From positions 19,341,637-19,405,636 of the forward strand of contig NC_086352.1 of the NCBI RefSeq assembly GCF_036324505.1: a DNA stretch of 64,000 nucleotides, read 5' to 3'. The DNA comes from Eleginops maclovinus. Its lineage: Eukaryota; Chordata; Actinopteri; Perciformes; Eleginopidae. A model generated the notes under the pieces. That model had not been told where the DNA came from. It was given only the letters and a program-made list of their open reading frames with translations, and searched no databases. Positions 11,764-23,302 of the stretch are shown here, in pieces. Made by a program: the position numbers and the translations under genes. Every line of letters starts with the position of its first letter. Positions within the stretch are counted from its first letter, which is position 1.

Positions 11764-13010
11764 CAGTGGAGGAAATAAGTATTTGATCCCCTGCCAATTT
11801 AGTTAGTTTACCCACTTACAAAGAAATGAACATTCTGTTATTTTTACGGTAGGTTTATTCTAACAGTGAGAGACAGAATATAACAAAAAAAATCCAGAAA
11901 TGTACATTACAAAAAAGATATAAATTGATTTGCAATTAATTGGGTGAAATAAATATTTGATCCCCTTGCAACCAACAAGGATTCTGGCTCCCATGGAGCG
12001 GTTAAATAAGTCCTCCTGCTTTAAGAAATTACTCCTGATGTCAACTCGTTACCTGGATAAAAGACACATGTCCACAGTCAATAAATCAGATTACAACCTC
12101 TCCACCGAGGGCAATTCCAAAGACAGGTCTTGTGGTCATGGTGGAACTAATGTCCAAGGACATCAGGGACAAGATTGTAGACCTGCACAAGGCTGTAATA
12201 GGCTACAAGACCACCAACAAGCAGCTTGGTGAGAAAGAGACTATTAGAAAATGGAAGACGCACAAAATGACCATCACTTGCCCTCAATCTGGGGCTCCAC
12301 CATCTAAGATCTCGCCTCTTGGGGCATCAATGATCATGAAAAAGGTGAGGGGTCAGCCAAGAACTACACAGGAGGGACTTGTTAATGATCTGAAGGCAGC
12401 TGGGACCACAGTCATCAAAAAAACTGTTGGTAACACACTGCACAGTAATGGATTAAAATCCTACAGTGCCCCTGCTCAAGAAGGCACATATACAGGCCAT
12501 CTGAAGTCTGCCAATGAACCTCTGTATGATTCAGAGGAGGCTTATGAGAAGGTGATGTGGTCAGATGAGATCAAAGTCAAGATCTTTGGCATCAATTCGA
12601 CATGTCGTCTTTGGAGGAAGAGAAATACTGACTATTACCCCAAAAACACCATCCCCAGCATCAAGCATGGAGGTGGAAACATGATGCGTTGGGGTGTTTC
12701 TCTGCTAAGGGTCAGGGCGATTCACCGCATCGAGGGGAGGATGGAGGGGACCATGTATCGTAGAATATTGGCTTATAACCTCCTTCCCCTAAGGCATGTT
12801 TTGCTAGGGGATCAAATACTAATTTCCCCCAATTAAATGCATATTAATTTAAATCTTTTTTTTTTAAATCTACATTTCTGGATTTTTTTTGTATATTCTG
12901 TCTCTCACTGTGAAAATAAACCTACCATAAAAATGACAGACTGTTCATTTCTTTGTAAGTGGGTAAACTAACTAAATTGGCAAGGGATCAAATACTTATT
13001 TCCTCCCCTT
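11764..13010 (+). mobile_element. Tc1-like transposon, internally deleted (copy A)
   Basis: The 1,247-bp element lies between TA dinucleotides (11762-11763 and 13011-13012), the Tc1/mariner target. Terminal inverted repeats of about 208 bp (11764-11971 and 12803-13010) carry the motif aataagtatttgatccc at the outer end and a variant (aaatatttgatcccc; gatcaaatactaatttcccc on the right) at the inner end. This is the IR/DR layout also seen in Sleeping Beauty-type elements. Outermost bases differ between ends (cagtggagg versus aaggggagg). The transposase gene between the repeats is truncated. Confidence 0.92.
12132..12836 (+). pseudogene. Tc1 transposase remnant (copy A)
   Basis: Remnant of a Tc1-family transposase, which cuts and pastes DNA through a DDE catalytic triad after binding the inverted repeats with paired helix-turn-helix domains. 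Visible parts are the first helix-turn-helix ([19 protein letters not shown]), a shortened linker to IRKWKTH (several residues fewer than copy B at 61971), the second DNA-binding region, and the first catalytic Asp in [22 protein letters not shown] follows. The reading frame then runs from NLLPL directly into the right inverted repeat, so the segments that carry the second Asp (HDNDPKH in relatives) and the Glu (NPIENLW) are absent. It cannot encode an active enzyme; the element would need a transposase from elsewhere. Confidence 0.9.
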
Positions 13011-13012
13011 TA

Positions 13013-15489
13013 TATTCCCCCAATATATAAAATGCTCTGCTTAACACATCAAGTACAAAAACTATTGCAGCACCTGACACTCGGCGTCCCCACCCTTCAC
13101 ATTATTAGATAATCAATGGTGCATAGGGAAAAGCGTAATCAACCAGACAGGGCGCAATGAACACCAGGAGTGGTGACTATGTCTGGCACTATTTAGGCCA
13201 GAGGCATACTGCGCAGCTGCAGCAACTGGGATTGGATTATGAGCCATACATTATCAGTTGGATGGTAAACAGTATGAGATCAATCATGGACAATCATATC
13301 AACCCACTATGGCATACCCCTCTTAAATGGGGATAGAAGTTGTGGCAATGTGGCTTCTACCAAGATAAAAAAGAAAAAAAATGCTTCAGAAACTCAAGAG
13401 TATTATTCACATTTTCTAAGTGATTGCAATTTAATTTAATGAAGTTATAGTTAATGCAGACAGCTCCTCAAAAGTACTCATACAACTTTGAAAACAGTTG
13501 GACTGTAATCCAGGGGACTATTTAAGGTCTTGCTGACTAGTTTACAAGCTGACAACATGCAGTAAATAAGTAAAAACAATTAACATTTCAACCAGTAGGG
13601 TTGCATATTTTTGCACTGTTTAAGGACAAGTGTGTGGGTCTTGTTGGAATAAGTTTCTCTATTAGAAAAAGAAAAAGCTGATCGTATCGCAAGGAAGGTG
13701 GTTCCACACCGCCATATTCCTTCATTATTGAATTAGTTGCACCCTGCAATCTCAACACTAGATACCACTGAATTCTATACAGTACACTGGTCCTTTAATT
13801 TAAGTTCATTGCCTCTTTCCTTAATGTAAGCAAAGCTAAACACATCCTGGACGCACTCATTAAGATGTCAGACTGTTCCTGTAAGAAATGTCAACATATA
13901 AGCAGTGAGCGCTGAGAATAGCAAATAATAGGTCACAGTATTGACCTTTTACCATACCAAACATTGTCTCCGAAGACAAGTGTTTTACCTTGCAGTGAAA
14001 CATTTCTCAACCCCCCCTTGTGTTTCTTAGAGCAACACTTAAATGTGAAAAATATTTTCTTTTTGTATTGAAAAAAGGACAACATCTTTGTGTTTAAACT
14101 TGTCATACTTGTGACCCAGGTAAGTGAGACATGAAAGGTCAAATCTCAATGAATTATCCAGTAGAGAGAAGTTGTAGACAACCTTGAGTCCAGTAGAAGT
14201 GCCTGGAATACATTGTGCACCGTACTATAAATAAATAAAATGGCAGAGGTCATCATCTGGATACCTTGCATTTTGCTTTATTGGGAAACATCCAAAATAA
14301 ATCCTTGCACTTGTATTACTATGACTAAAATCATGTCTATTTTCATGGATGAAAACATGCACTGAGGGGCAGTGTTTCTTTAAATGATATAGCTTTATTA
14401 CACTACTACCGCCTTGTATTTATTTATGTTTTAATTAAAGCATTTTTTGTAAAGCTGAGGTGAAAGTAAAGTACAGACAAAAAGTTAAAATAGAAATCAG
14501 CAATATGGGATTGCCTCCACAACTTATTGTTGTAAACACATGTAATGTATTCACTTCTATTCTCAAGAATGATGCTTTCAGCTAAATGACATATGGTTAA
14601 AAAATGAAAACAGGTGTATACTGTATGTGGTAGGTATATGCCTGTGAGGAAGTAAATGAAACCAACCCTAACGTAAGTTACCCTAAGTCTGTCTTGTTCT
14701 TTAAAGCCAGAATGCAACCACGCACTAATCAAGGTCCACAATTTTATTTAATATGTACACATTTTATATTCCAGGAACGCACAGACACATTCAGGAATTA
14801 GGAAGTATACAATCATTTTTTAATAGTTTTTTTCTTAACACATTTGTGGGTGTATCTGAGTTTTTATAAAGAGAAACACTACCCCACAGTGGTTAGATTT
14901 TCTCAGTGCTCCAACTATTTTCCATTCACACTCAATCGTCTGTACAAATTCTGCCCCCAGGAGTACAACACTGTATTGAAGCAGAAACTGTGCATATGTT
15001 GTATTAGGAAAACTGTATTTTGTTGTTTTTCATGACAGATGATTAAGGCATATGGAGGAATTATAAGATTAAATTAAATTAATATAATAAAAAAGATGAT
15101 GAAATATTGTAATTATTTATTAGTAATCCCAAAGTATATTTGACAAAGTGCAGTGCTGACAGTTTTGTGGTGCCTGTTCCTCTGCATAAATATAGATTAA
15201 GATAATACATTGATCTATCCAGGGCAGCCGCTTATTAGCGCCACCTCAACCAAGTGACAACATTTTAACATTAAACCTGCTAATCAATATTGTTACATTA
15301 ATAATAAGTCAGATGACTGTGTAATGTCAGAGGTGAGAGAGTTGATTACATTTAATTTAATATTCTTTATTGGTGTTTATGTAGGCGGGACAGTATAACC
15401 AATGCATCAAGTAATAATGATATTATTATAAAGAGATCAAGGTAGAATTGATCAAATCAAGAAAATGGCAGAAAAAAATATCCCTTTCT
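13013..15489. other. Intergenic, one duplicated segment only
   Basis: AT-rich DNA with no supportable gene. The only structure found is the second 67-bp duplicate at 13957-14023. The 105-codon minus frame at 14424-14741 and other open frames show no domain or splice context. Confidence 0.5.
13957..14023. repeat. 67-bp duplicated segment, copy 2
   Basis: It matches 9763-9829 at 66 of 67 positions, in direct orientation, 4,194 bp away, including the same run of seven C. On the minus strand it lies inside a 69-codon open frame, which is probably fortuitous. Confidence 0.9.
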
Positions 15490-15686
15490 CTTGTTACATC
15501 TGTTGTCTGGTTGCTGTGAATTTAATCTTTCTACTCGTTCATACAGTATGTGTTGCTTGTTATGTTAGTCATGTGGTCGTTTAAGCTATTTTTTAAATTT
15601 TGATAAAGTATTAAAACGCAAATCAAAAATAATAGTAGCTCTAAAAACCCTAAATACAGGGTAACAGACATAATAAATAAGGAGCA
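15490..15686 (+). repeat. Inverted duplication arm A, left part
   Basis: From cttgttacatctgttgtctg to the L1 insertion point, this matches the reverse complement of 34035-34232 with a few substitutions and small indels. It ends with aaggagca (15679-15686), the left copy of the L1 target-site duplication. The arm resumes at 27089. Confidence 0.9.
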
Positions 15687-16288
15687 GGGGGCGTGGCTAT
15701 GGCGCGGAGCTGAGCGGTCGCATATATTCTCTCTCCGTCAAAATCGGTTAAATTGAACAGTATCCTGTGTAAAAAGCGAACAAACGCCTTTATTAACCCA
15801 AGTTAAGTGTATCTTAGACCGTGATATGTCGACCAGACAACCTAAAACAGCCTCGGGCCACCAGAAAAAGTCTCACCTGAAGAAACAGAGGATGATGCTA
15901 ACAAGCTAGCTACCCAAACTCTGGAGGCGGCGGACATTCTGGAAGCGATCGCAGCTCTGAAGGACGACTTCGGCACCAAATTTGACGGGGTTATGACTGC
16001 AATAAACGGGATCAAATCGGATATCAAAGACTTCTCAGGGAGACTGGGACAGGCAGAAGATCGGATTGGTGAGGTAGAAGATGATATCGCTGTCCATAAT
16101 ACTAAAATAGCCGCGCTGGAGAAACAGGTGTCTGAACTCACACAAAATGGATGACCTGGAAAATAGGAACCGCCGCTCAAATCTCAGGCTGGTGAATCTC
16201 CCGGAGAAAGTTGAAAAGGGCAACCCAGTTGCTTTTCTGGAAAAGTGGCTACTTTTCCGACTCCGCTGATTATTGAAAGGGCTCACAG

Positions 16289-17332
16289 CAGAGGCGGCTG
16301 GCCCATAGGGGGCGCTGGGGCTCTGCCCCACCAGCTGTTGAGGGGAAAAAATATTTTTTGCATATTTTTTTTTAAATCAATGTCAGTTTTACTTAATAGT
16401 GTGTGTGCCTACATGCAATTTAAATCATTTAAACAACATTTCCACCAACTAACACTCATTAAACAGTGAATTTCCACTGACAGACAGTGTATCATTCTCT
16501 CATGGGGCGATCGGCAAAGTGCCCCTGACCGGCAGCTAAACAGCCAATCCGGTTATGGTTGCTAGGGGGAAATTATGAATAATTGGCCTATCAACGTCGC
16601 CAAATTTAACGCCGGTGGGGCGCTGGAAATTTAGCCCCAACTGCTACGTAAAATGCGTGAAGGTTTAGGATTGCTGTAGCTACATAAGGAGCCAGCGATA
16701 GTTTTTTTTCGTAGTGCGACTCCCAGACTCTGTCCTACGCTACCTGGGGAAAAAATACGCGCGACGACGAAGAGAGATGATGGCGATGTAATATGTAATA
16801 ATATTATAGTATGTAATTGTAATATAGTTGTGGAGAATGCTTTGTTGTTTCTCTCAGGCTGTGACATGCAATGACAACTGTATGGCACTGATGCTGTTTT
16901 CTCCAAGTAAATGCATTTTTCCTTGAGAGAGGGTATTAAAATAATCTGTTTATGTAAACATTTTTGAAAATAACTTGGTTCTAAATTCTTTGTATATGTT
17001 ACATTTTAATAGGAAAGTTCTGTTTCATTCTCTCTTCTCAACCCACACTCACTCATTCACTCACTCACTGTTGATTTGTATAGATTCAGCTGAAATCATA
17101 CCCTTGTTGTTAATTTATCCCTTGATTGTATTGTATAGTATTTGATAGCATAAAGTCTAATATAGCTGTAAATTGTTACTTTTTCTGTGAAGCTGGAAAC
17201 TGTGAAATTAAATTATTATTGTGGAACTGTAGTCATTTTCCGACTGTTCATTTGAATGCTTATGCTAGATTAGGCAGGGAAATCTGTTGGCACACTAGCC
17301 CCACCAAGATTTTTTTTCACCAGCCGCCACTG
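16289..17332. mobile_element. Non-autonomous hAT element inside L1 ORF1
   Basis: The 1,044-bp element begins CAGAGGCGGCTGG and ends CCAGCCGCCACTG, terminal inverted repeats with one mismatch. The left flank is gctcacag and the right flank gcacag, consistent with an 8-bp target duplication that lost two bases. Removing the element rejoins the ORF1 codons after IERAH. The interior has no transposase frame. Termini and duplication length fit hAT. Confidence 0.8.
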
Positions 17333-17549
17333 GCACAGGCTACCGGGCGCGCCGCGCTCCTCCGCTCCGCGAGTCATGATAATGAAGTTGTTAAACTTTC
17401 AAGACAAGATCCGAGTCATGCAGGCCGCCAGGAACAAGGGCAGGATCATGTAGGTACGAAGACCACCATGTCATGCTTTTTCAAGACCTGTCTACAGATC
17501 TTCACAAGAAAAGGAGGCTCTTCGATGATGTGAAACAACGCCTGAGCAT

Positions 17550-17698
17550 AGGCGCCGATACCGTGGGTGCTTCGGGGCCCGAGCACCCACGGAGATTGCC
17601 GAGCACCCACGGAGATTTAACCGCACACACGGAGATTGTCGAGGGTCGGGCTTTAAACTTTTTAGAGCACCCACCGGCAGAAACATAAATCTGCGCCT
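17550..17698. mobile_element. 149-bp MITE inside L1 ORF1
   Basis: It starts AGGCGCCGATAC and ends AATCTGCGCCT, short imperfect inverted termini. Inside, gagcacccacggagatt occurs twice in tandem-like fashion and a related gagcacccacc lies near the right end. It splits the ORF1 codons between VKQRL and RALKIDYGF. The flanking duplication is ambiguous because the terminus (gcgcct) resembles the target (cgcctgag). From memory this terminus occurs in abundant teleost hAT-like MITEs. Confidence 0.75.
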
Positions 17699-19155
17699 GA
17701 GAGCTCTGAAGATCGATTACGGATTTATCTACACCGCCAAATTCAGAGTGTTTCACGAGGGTAAACCCCACCTGTTCGCTGACCCTTCAAGCGTGGACTC
17801 GTTTATAAAGAAGCTGGACACATAGCTGGCTGGTCACCTTGTGTGTGATGAACAGTCTCGGTGACGACAGCAGAGGATGTGGACACTCGACCTGAACTGA
17901 ACTTTGATTTCTATCATAAATAAGGGAAGGTAAAGTACTTTGTTTTATGTAGGCTGTAACGCTGCTTTCCTATGGCTTTTGCCGGTGTTTTTGTTTGTTA
18001 TGATGGTGGGTTTCGTCCCGATTTACTTTTCTTTTATTGTCGGACTTGTACATATATTTACAATAATTTAAATCATTTTACACCTGGCTCCGTGCGAAAA
18101 GCGGTGCCAGTGATCACCGGGTCGCAGCCTTAACTGTATCACCCTCTGCTGAGTCACTGTAAACTAACGTGGTCTTATACCCACCCTTATTTTTACAGTC
18201 AATGATACCCACACAACAGCCAGATACACATGCACACTTTATTGTTTCAGTCTTTCTCAAAGAGTGGTCCGCGGACCACTGGTGGTCCGGGAGCGACCCC
18301 TAGTGGTCCGTGAGTATTTTGGTAAAATGTCACATTTGAAATTAATATATTATAAGTTTAAAGTGTTTCTCAAACTGTCTTAAAATGACTAGTATAGAGT
18401 GTAGCATAGATGTAGCGTAGCTACGTAGGTTACGATCTTACGTCATAAATGATTTGCGAGGTCAATTTGAGCCGTCAACTGACAAGATGGATCGATGGCT
18501 AAAGACAGGGTCAGTTAAAAGAAAATTAAATGACAAATCTGACGTGACAGTCAAGATACATCGTCCTGATGCAGGAGATCCAGCAACAACAAGTGGTTCA
18601 GCCGCAGCGACAAGTGATTTTGTGTGCGTTACTGAGTCCCAGGAGAGCGGTTCGCCGTCTAACCACCACCCGGCTGAAAGCTGTGAAACTCGGCTTGATC
18701 GCGGAAAGTCCAGCGCTAAAGTGAAGAGAAAATATCACAGCGACTACATACAATTCGGATTTTTCTGGACTGGAGATGAAGAGGATCCCAATCCACACTG
18801 TGTTTTGTGCTACGAGTCGTTGGCTAACGAGGCTATGAAACCTGCCAAGCTCAAGCGTCATTTTGAGAGCAAACACAAGGATTACATCGGGAAACCTTTA
18901 GCATTGTTTGAGAGAAAACGTGATGAACTTAAAAAACACATGACGAAGGCGCCCTCACATTTTTTTGCGACGGGGGAAAATGCGAAGGCTACAGAGGCAT
19001 CATACAGGGTATCCCTTCTCATCGCAAAAACAGGGAAACCTCATTCGATAGGTGAGAATTTAATCAAACCAGCTGCCAAGGTTATGGCTAATGTATTGTT
19101 TGGGGAGAAAGCAAGCGACGAAATTAACAGGGTCTCCCTCTCCAATGATACTGTC

Positions 19156-19237
19156 CAGGCCCGTCGCGTTCAGGTAGGCATGGTAGGCAATTGCCTAGGG
19201 CCCCCGAGTAGGAGGAGGCCCCCCAAAGACGACAGGT

Positions 19238-19274
<37 letters not shown>

Positions 19275-22200
19275 CAAAATTCAAAGAAAAGTCTGATACA
19301 AATGCAACATGAATCAAACAACATGCATACCAATAAGACAGGTCATGTATTCAACAGCAATGACGATTTTAAATAGCTTCATAATAATAAGCAGTCATCT
19401 GTAGATGAAGGGCTCTGCTGCGACTGCGAGGGCAGCAACAGCGCCTCCCTAGAGCATGCGATGTCCGAAAAGCGCAACGACACATTGTAGTCGAAATACC
19501 CCAGCTCGAGGGGGCCCCCCTTTCCCATGCATTAGCGCGACAGCGTCAAGTGCAAGTGAAAAGTGAAAAATTAAAATGAAGCGAAATTATCTCTCCGGCA
19601 ATCAAAAAAAGAAGAAGAAAAGGGAAGAGGAGCAGAAAAGAAAACAAGACACCGGTAAGTAGAATATACACAATCAACATGAAAATTGTGCCAGGCAGGG
19701 TATACCATATTTTGCTAGAGTAGCGAGGTTGTAACGACGACTAGCTAGGAACCAGTGGTTTGGCATGCTAGCATGCTAACCAAACTTAAACTGCTACCTT
19801 TGACTTCACTATAAGTTCATAACGTTATCAGCTGGCCAAATTGATCAACGATTAATTCCTCTTAATATCCTAAATAAACTTCACATATGTTTTCAGTCGT
19901 TAGAGCCTTGAGACAACCAGTGAAATAGTTATTCCTGTAGTAGCTAGCTATTTAATAGGAGATTAACATGGGAGTTTACAATAATTTTGCTAGAATACCA
20001 TTGGGTTGATTTACTTACTTTATTTACATTTTAACGGTTAACATCCCGGCGCAGATCAGCCACATGAAGAAAACAGCCACTTTAGTGTCAATTAATCCTT
20101 TTCTAAACCTATTCTGCTGTTTGTTGTTGTTGGTCTCCATGATAGCTGTAAATACCACTGGACCACCGTTAAAAACTGTACCGATAGCTTTGAGCTTTTT
20201 CTATGGGACACAGACAGTACACAGACACACACAGACACACCACGGGTGCGGGGATGGCGCTGTTGCCACTCACAGAATTGATTTCAGGAAAACAGCTCGT
20301 CTTAGTGACTGTATTTCTGTTTTCAAACCAGTGAAAACGGGATTATTGTAAGATTTTATTATTATTATTTTTTTTACTTTTTTTTGGTGAAGCAGTGCTT
20401 CACCTGTAGTCGTATAGAAACCGCCACTAAACCGCCTAGTAGGAACTGTGTGTAATGCTTTTAATATCTATTTCACCACAATTATCAGACTGTAAAATGA
20501 TAGGATTTCAAAAGCATTTGAAAAATAACCAAGCTAATCATACAGTACTTATTCTTTCTCCAAGGGGCATTGCTGAAATTTCTTCATCCCGCTCTACCAA
20601 GTGTTGTCTCTGGTGCTACTGAAGGTAACGTTCTTTTCTACCTATTATTAGTGCCTTCTATCAACACACTTGATGTTATCAAAATGACTTTACATTTTTC
20701 TAATTCAAGTCATAGTTGTGTGTATTCATTCCACTTGCCCACAGAGTCTTCTGGACATTTCAAATATGTGGGACATTCACTAATGTTAATGAATAACTGA
20801 GTTGTTGAGATCAATGCATGCAAAATGTGCAATATAAATAAAAAGAATATTATTTATGTATTTATTTATTTTTGCACCAGGGCCATCAACATCGTCTTCG
20901 TCACATGTTTATGAGGAGGAGCAAGTGGAAGACAACATTGCGGCGTCCACACCACTTCCCAGCAGTGGTTCAACAGAAGGTGCATTAAGCCGCACAATTT
21001 CAACTTATCACCTATCATAGTGAACAACAAGGCGCTATGCATCCCATGCAGCAGTCACACACTAAATCTGGTTGTGTCAGATGCTGCCAAGTCTTCAGTG
21101 TTGTCCATGTCTTTTTTTGGTATGCTGCAACGACTGTACAACCTTTTCAGTTCCTCTGTGCACCGCTGGGCAATTTTGAAGCAGCATGTGAAGCAGCTCA
21201 CCCTTAAGCCACTTTCAGGGACGAGATGGGAGGCCCGAATTGACAGTGTGAAGGTAGTGCGGTACCATCTACCTGAAATACTAGACGGACTGTCAGCACT
21301 GGAGACATATGCTACAGAGAAGGGGGACTCAGAGACCATGTCCTCAGCAAAAAGCTTACATGGTGAGCTTAAAACATGGTCCTTTCTTCTGTGCACAATA
21401 ACCTGGTACAACGTTTTGTATCAGGTTAACCATATGAGCAAGCTCCTCCAGAGCCCGGATGTTTCAATGCAAACACTGAAAAAAGAAACCGAGGGAGTGA
21501 CAGAGTACCTAGAAGATTTCAGGGAAAATGGACTCGCATCAAGCCAAACGGATGCAATGGAGATTGCAGAAGATCTGGAAATTGAGAGGAAATTGCCTGA
21601 GAAAAGGCAACGTAAAAAGAAAAGGCAGTTCCTTTACGAGAGTACAGATGAAACCCAATCGACCCCAGAAGAGGCCTTCAGAAGGGACTTCTTCCTGCCT
21701 TTGGTTGACACTGCCATCACCAGCCTAAAAGACAGATTTTCCAGACTGGAGGGGGTGTATGCCCTGTACGACTTCCTGTTCAGCATTGATATCATGAGGG
21801 CCACAATCAAGACTGGGAAATTGCATGAGAGATGCAGGAAAGTGGAACAAACCCTCCATGATATTGATGCAGACGACTTGGCATTGGAGATCAACTCTGC
21901 TGTCCACACCTTTCCAGATGAAGTATCCAGGTGCCCATTTAAAATGCTGGACTACATATACAGTGAGAAGCTGTTGGACCTGTACAGCAATTTAAGCATT
22001 GCACTGCGCCTACTTCTGACCCTTCCTGTCTCGGTTGCCTCCGGAGAGAGGAGCTTTTCATCTCTGAAGCGCATAAAGAATTACATGAGGTCAACTATGA
22101 GCCAAGAGAGGCTCTCTGGACTGGCACTCATGTCAATTGAGAGTGACGTCCGCAGGTCTTTGGACTTGGAGGGGATTGTGTCTGCATTTGCTGAGGCCAA

Positions 22201-22372
22201 GGGCCGCAAGCAGCAGTTTCAGTAGGAAATAAAAAAAATAATAAAGGCTACTTTTCAGTGTATGTTTGACCTCTTTTGTGATTAAAACGCACAGAATTGC
22301 GGAAATTTTTTTTTTTAAAGGCCCCCAACAACTTCTTTGCCTAGGGCCCCCAAAATCCTAGAAACGGGCCTG
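19156..22372 (+). mobile_element. hAT transposon nested in hAT, ZMYM-like transposase
   Basis: The 3,217-bp element has terminal CAGGCCCGT / ACGGGCCTG inverted repeats and perfect 8-bp target duplications atactgtc (19148-19155 and 22373-22380). Both subterminal regions contain gcctagggcccccaa/g in opposite orientation. It carries a spliced but internally deleted transposase gene and a T tract of about 34 bases at 19243-19274. Removing it restores the host hAT transposase frame (NDTVQ...). The perfect duplication shows that it inserted after the outer hAT, and fairly recently. Confidence 0.93.
19576..22225 (+). pseudogene. Spliced hAT transposase (ZMYM1-like), N-terminal half deleted
   Basis: hAT transposase of the type related to host ZMYM1-like proteins. 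Exon 1 (19576-19654) is a Lys-rich start, MKRNYLSGNQKKKKK, ending at G|GTAAGT. Exon 2 (20565-20624) reads GALLKFLHPALPSVVSGATE and ends at GAAG|GTAACG. Exon 3 starts at 20881 after CACCAG and reads PSTSSSSHVYEEEQVEDN. All three junctions are in matching phase. Exon 3 runs into a stop at ~21018; the segment that normally follows (DUF4371-like region with the first catalytic residues) is absent. Coding sequence resumes at 21020 with ALCIPCSSHTLNLVV (the hAT C/H motif), GTRWEARIDSV, and the hATC motif VASGERSFSSLKRIKNYM (~22040-22095). The last 401 codons are uninterrupted. Internal deletion makes the product inactive. Confidence 0.88.
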
Positions 22373-23302
22373 ATACTGTCCAGCAGCGAATAACAGCCAT
22401 GGCCGAAAATGTGAAAGATCAGCTGATCACACGTTTACGCCAAAGCCAGTTTTTCACACAGCAACTGGACGAGTCAACTGATATCGTGAATGAGGCAAAT
22501 CTGCTGTGTTTTGTAAGGTACATTTATGATGGCGGTGTGCAGGATGAATTTCTGTTTTGTCGTTCCCTGCCGACCAACACCACAGGGGAAGCCATTTTTG
22601 ACTCAGTCAACGATTTCATCCTGCAGAATAATATCGACTGGACACGATGTGTTGGTATTTGCACAGATGGTGCAACTGCAATGACTGGGAAACACAAGGG
22701 ACTGGCAGCGCGCATACGTGCAGTTGCACCTTGCGCCACAGCAACACACTGTTGCATTCACAGAGAACAGCTGGCTGTGAAAAAAATGCCACCATGCCTC
22801 AAATCAGTATTGGACGAGTCTGTGAAAATTGTTAATACAATAAAAACCAAAGCACTGAACACACGTCTTTTTAAAGCTCTGTGTGATGAAATGGGAAGTG
22901 AACACACAAAACTGCTTTTCCATACTGAAGTTCGCTGGCTGTCGCGTGGGAAAGTTCTCACCCGTCTATTTGAACTGCGCGATGAGGTGATGTTATTCTT
23001 GCATCATACTGATGAACTGTATGACAGACTGCATGATTTCCAGTGGCTCTCAAAATTGGCATACCTGGCCGATGTCTTTAGCGCACTCAATGCTTTGAAC
23101 TTAGCGCTGCAGGGAAAAGCCGTCACCGCCTTCAATGTGCAGGACAAAATTAAAGCCGCACGCCTCAAGATGGAATTGTGGTGTGTCCGTCTGGATCGCC
23201 AGGAGTTTGACTGTTTTCCGACGCTTGTGGATTTTCTCCTCGCTGCAGATTAAGAGCTGGACAGCGGCACAGTTGCAGCCTTCAAGGAACATCTGCTAGA
23301 CG

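Larger units (their letters stand above)
15826..17825 (+). pseudogene. L1 ORF1 (nucleic-acid-binding coiled-coil protein), broken
   Basis: L1 ORF1 proteins form trimers through a coiled coil and bind element RNA. The ATG at 15826 opens MSTRQPKTASGHQKK; a frameshift then moves to a frame with a heptad-rich stretch (LEAADILEAIAALKDDF... to KIAALEKQVSEL, ~15925-16137). A second frameshift leads to MDDLENRNRRSNLRLVNLPE, the conserved start of the RRM-like region. A hAT MITE (16289) interrupts it after IIERAH. The C-terminal domain resumes near 17385 (NFQDKIRVMQAARNKGRIM), has another shift at ~17450, is split again by the 149-bp MITE at 17550, and ends with FHEGKPHLFADPSSVDSF and the stop at 17823-17825. 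At least three frameshifts plus two insertions make it non-functional. Confidence 0.85.
18248..23301 (+). mobile_element. hAT transposon with BED-finger transposase, 3' end lost
   Basis: It begins CAGTCTTTCTCAAAGAGTGGTCCGCGGACC, a standard hAT 5' terminus with a near-palindromic subterminal tract. It carries a ZBED5/SCAND3-like transposase pseudogene on the plus strand and is itself interrupted by another hAT at 19156-22372. The 3' terminus is missing: at ~23301 the transposase sequence (AAFKEHLL) runs straight into the middle of the L1 ORF2 endonuclease. A deletion therefore removed the 3' end of this element together with the start of ORF2. No right-hand target duplication exists to test. 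Confidence 0.88.
18487..23301 (+). pseudogene. hAT transposase, ZBED5/SCAND3-like, interrupted
   Basis: Cut-and-paste transposase of the hAT superfamily, related to domesticated ZBED5/SCAND3/FAM200 proteins. The likely start is MDRWLKTGSVKRKL at 18487. A BED-type zinc finger follows (CVLCYESL...KLKRHFESKH, ~18800-18870), then the conserved KPHSIGENLIKPAAKVM. The frame is interrupted at 19156 by a second hAT and resumes at 22381 with the catalytic-domain motifs QLDESTDI (first Asp) and CTDGATAMTGKHKG (second Asp), then the insertion-domain region (HREQLAVKK, EVRWLSRGKVL). A TAA at 23251-23253 replaces a sense codon just before ELDSGTVAAFKEHL. The C-terminal hATC dimerisation region with the third acidic residue is deleted. 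Outside the insertion the frame is otherwise open, so decay is modest. Confidence 0.9.

Noticed and set aside
17126..17533. 135-codon frame across the hAT/L1 ORF1 boundary
   Set aside because: It spans a transposon junction and matches neither the MITE nor ORF1 frame.
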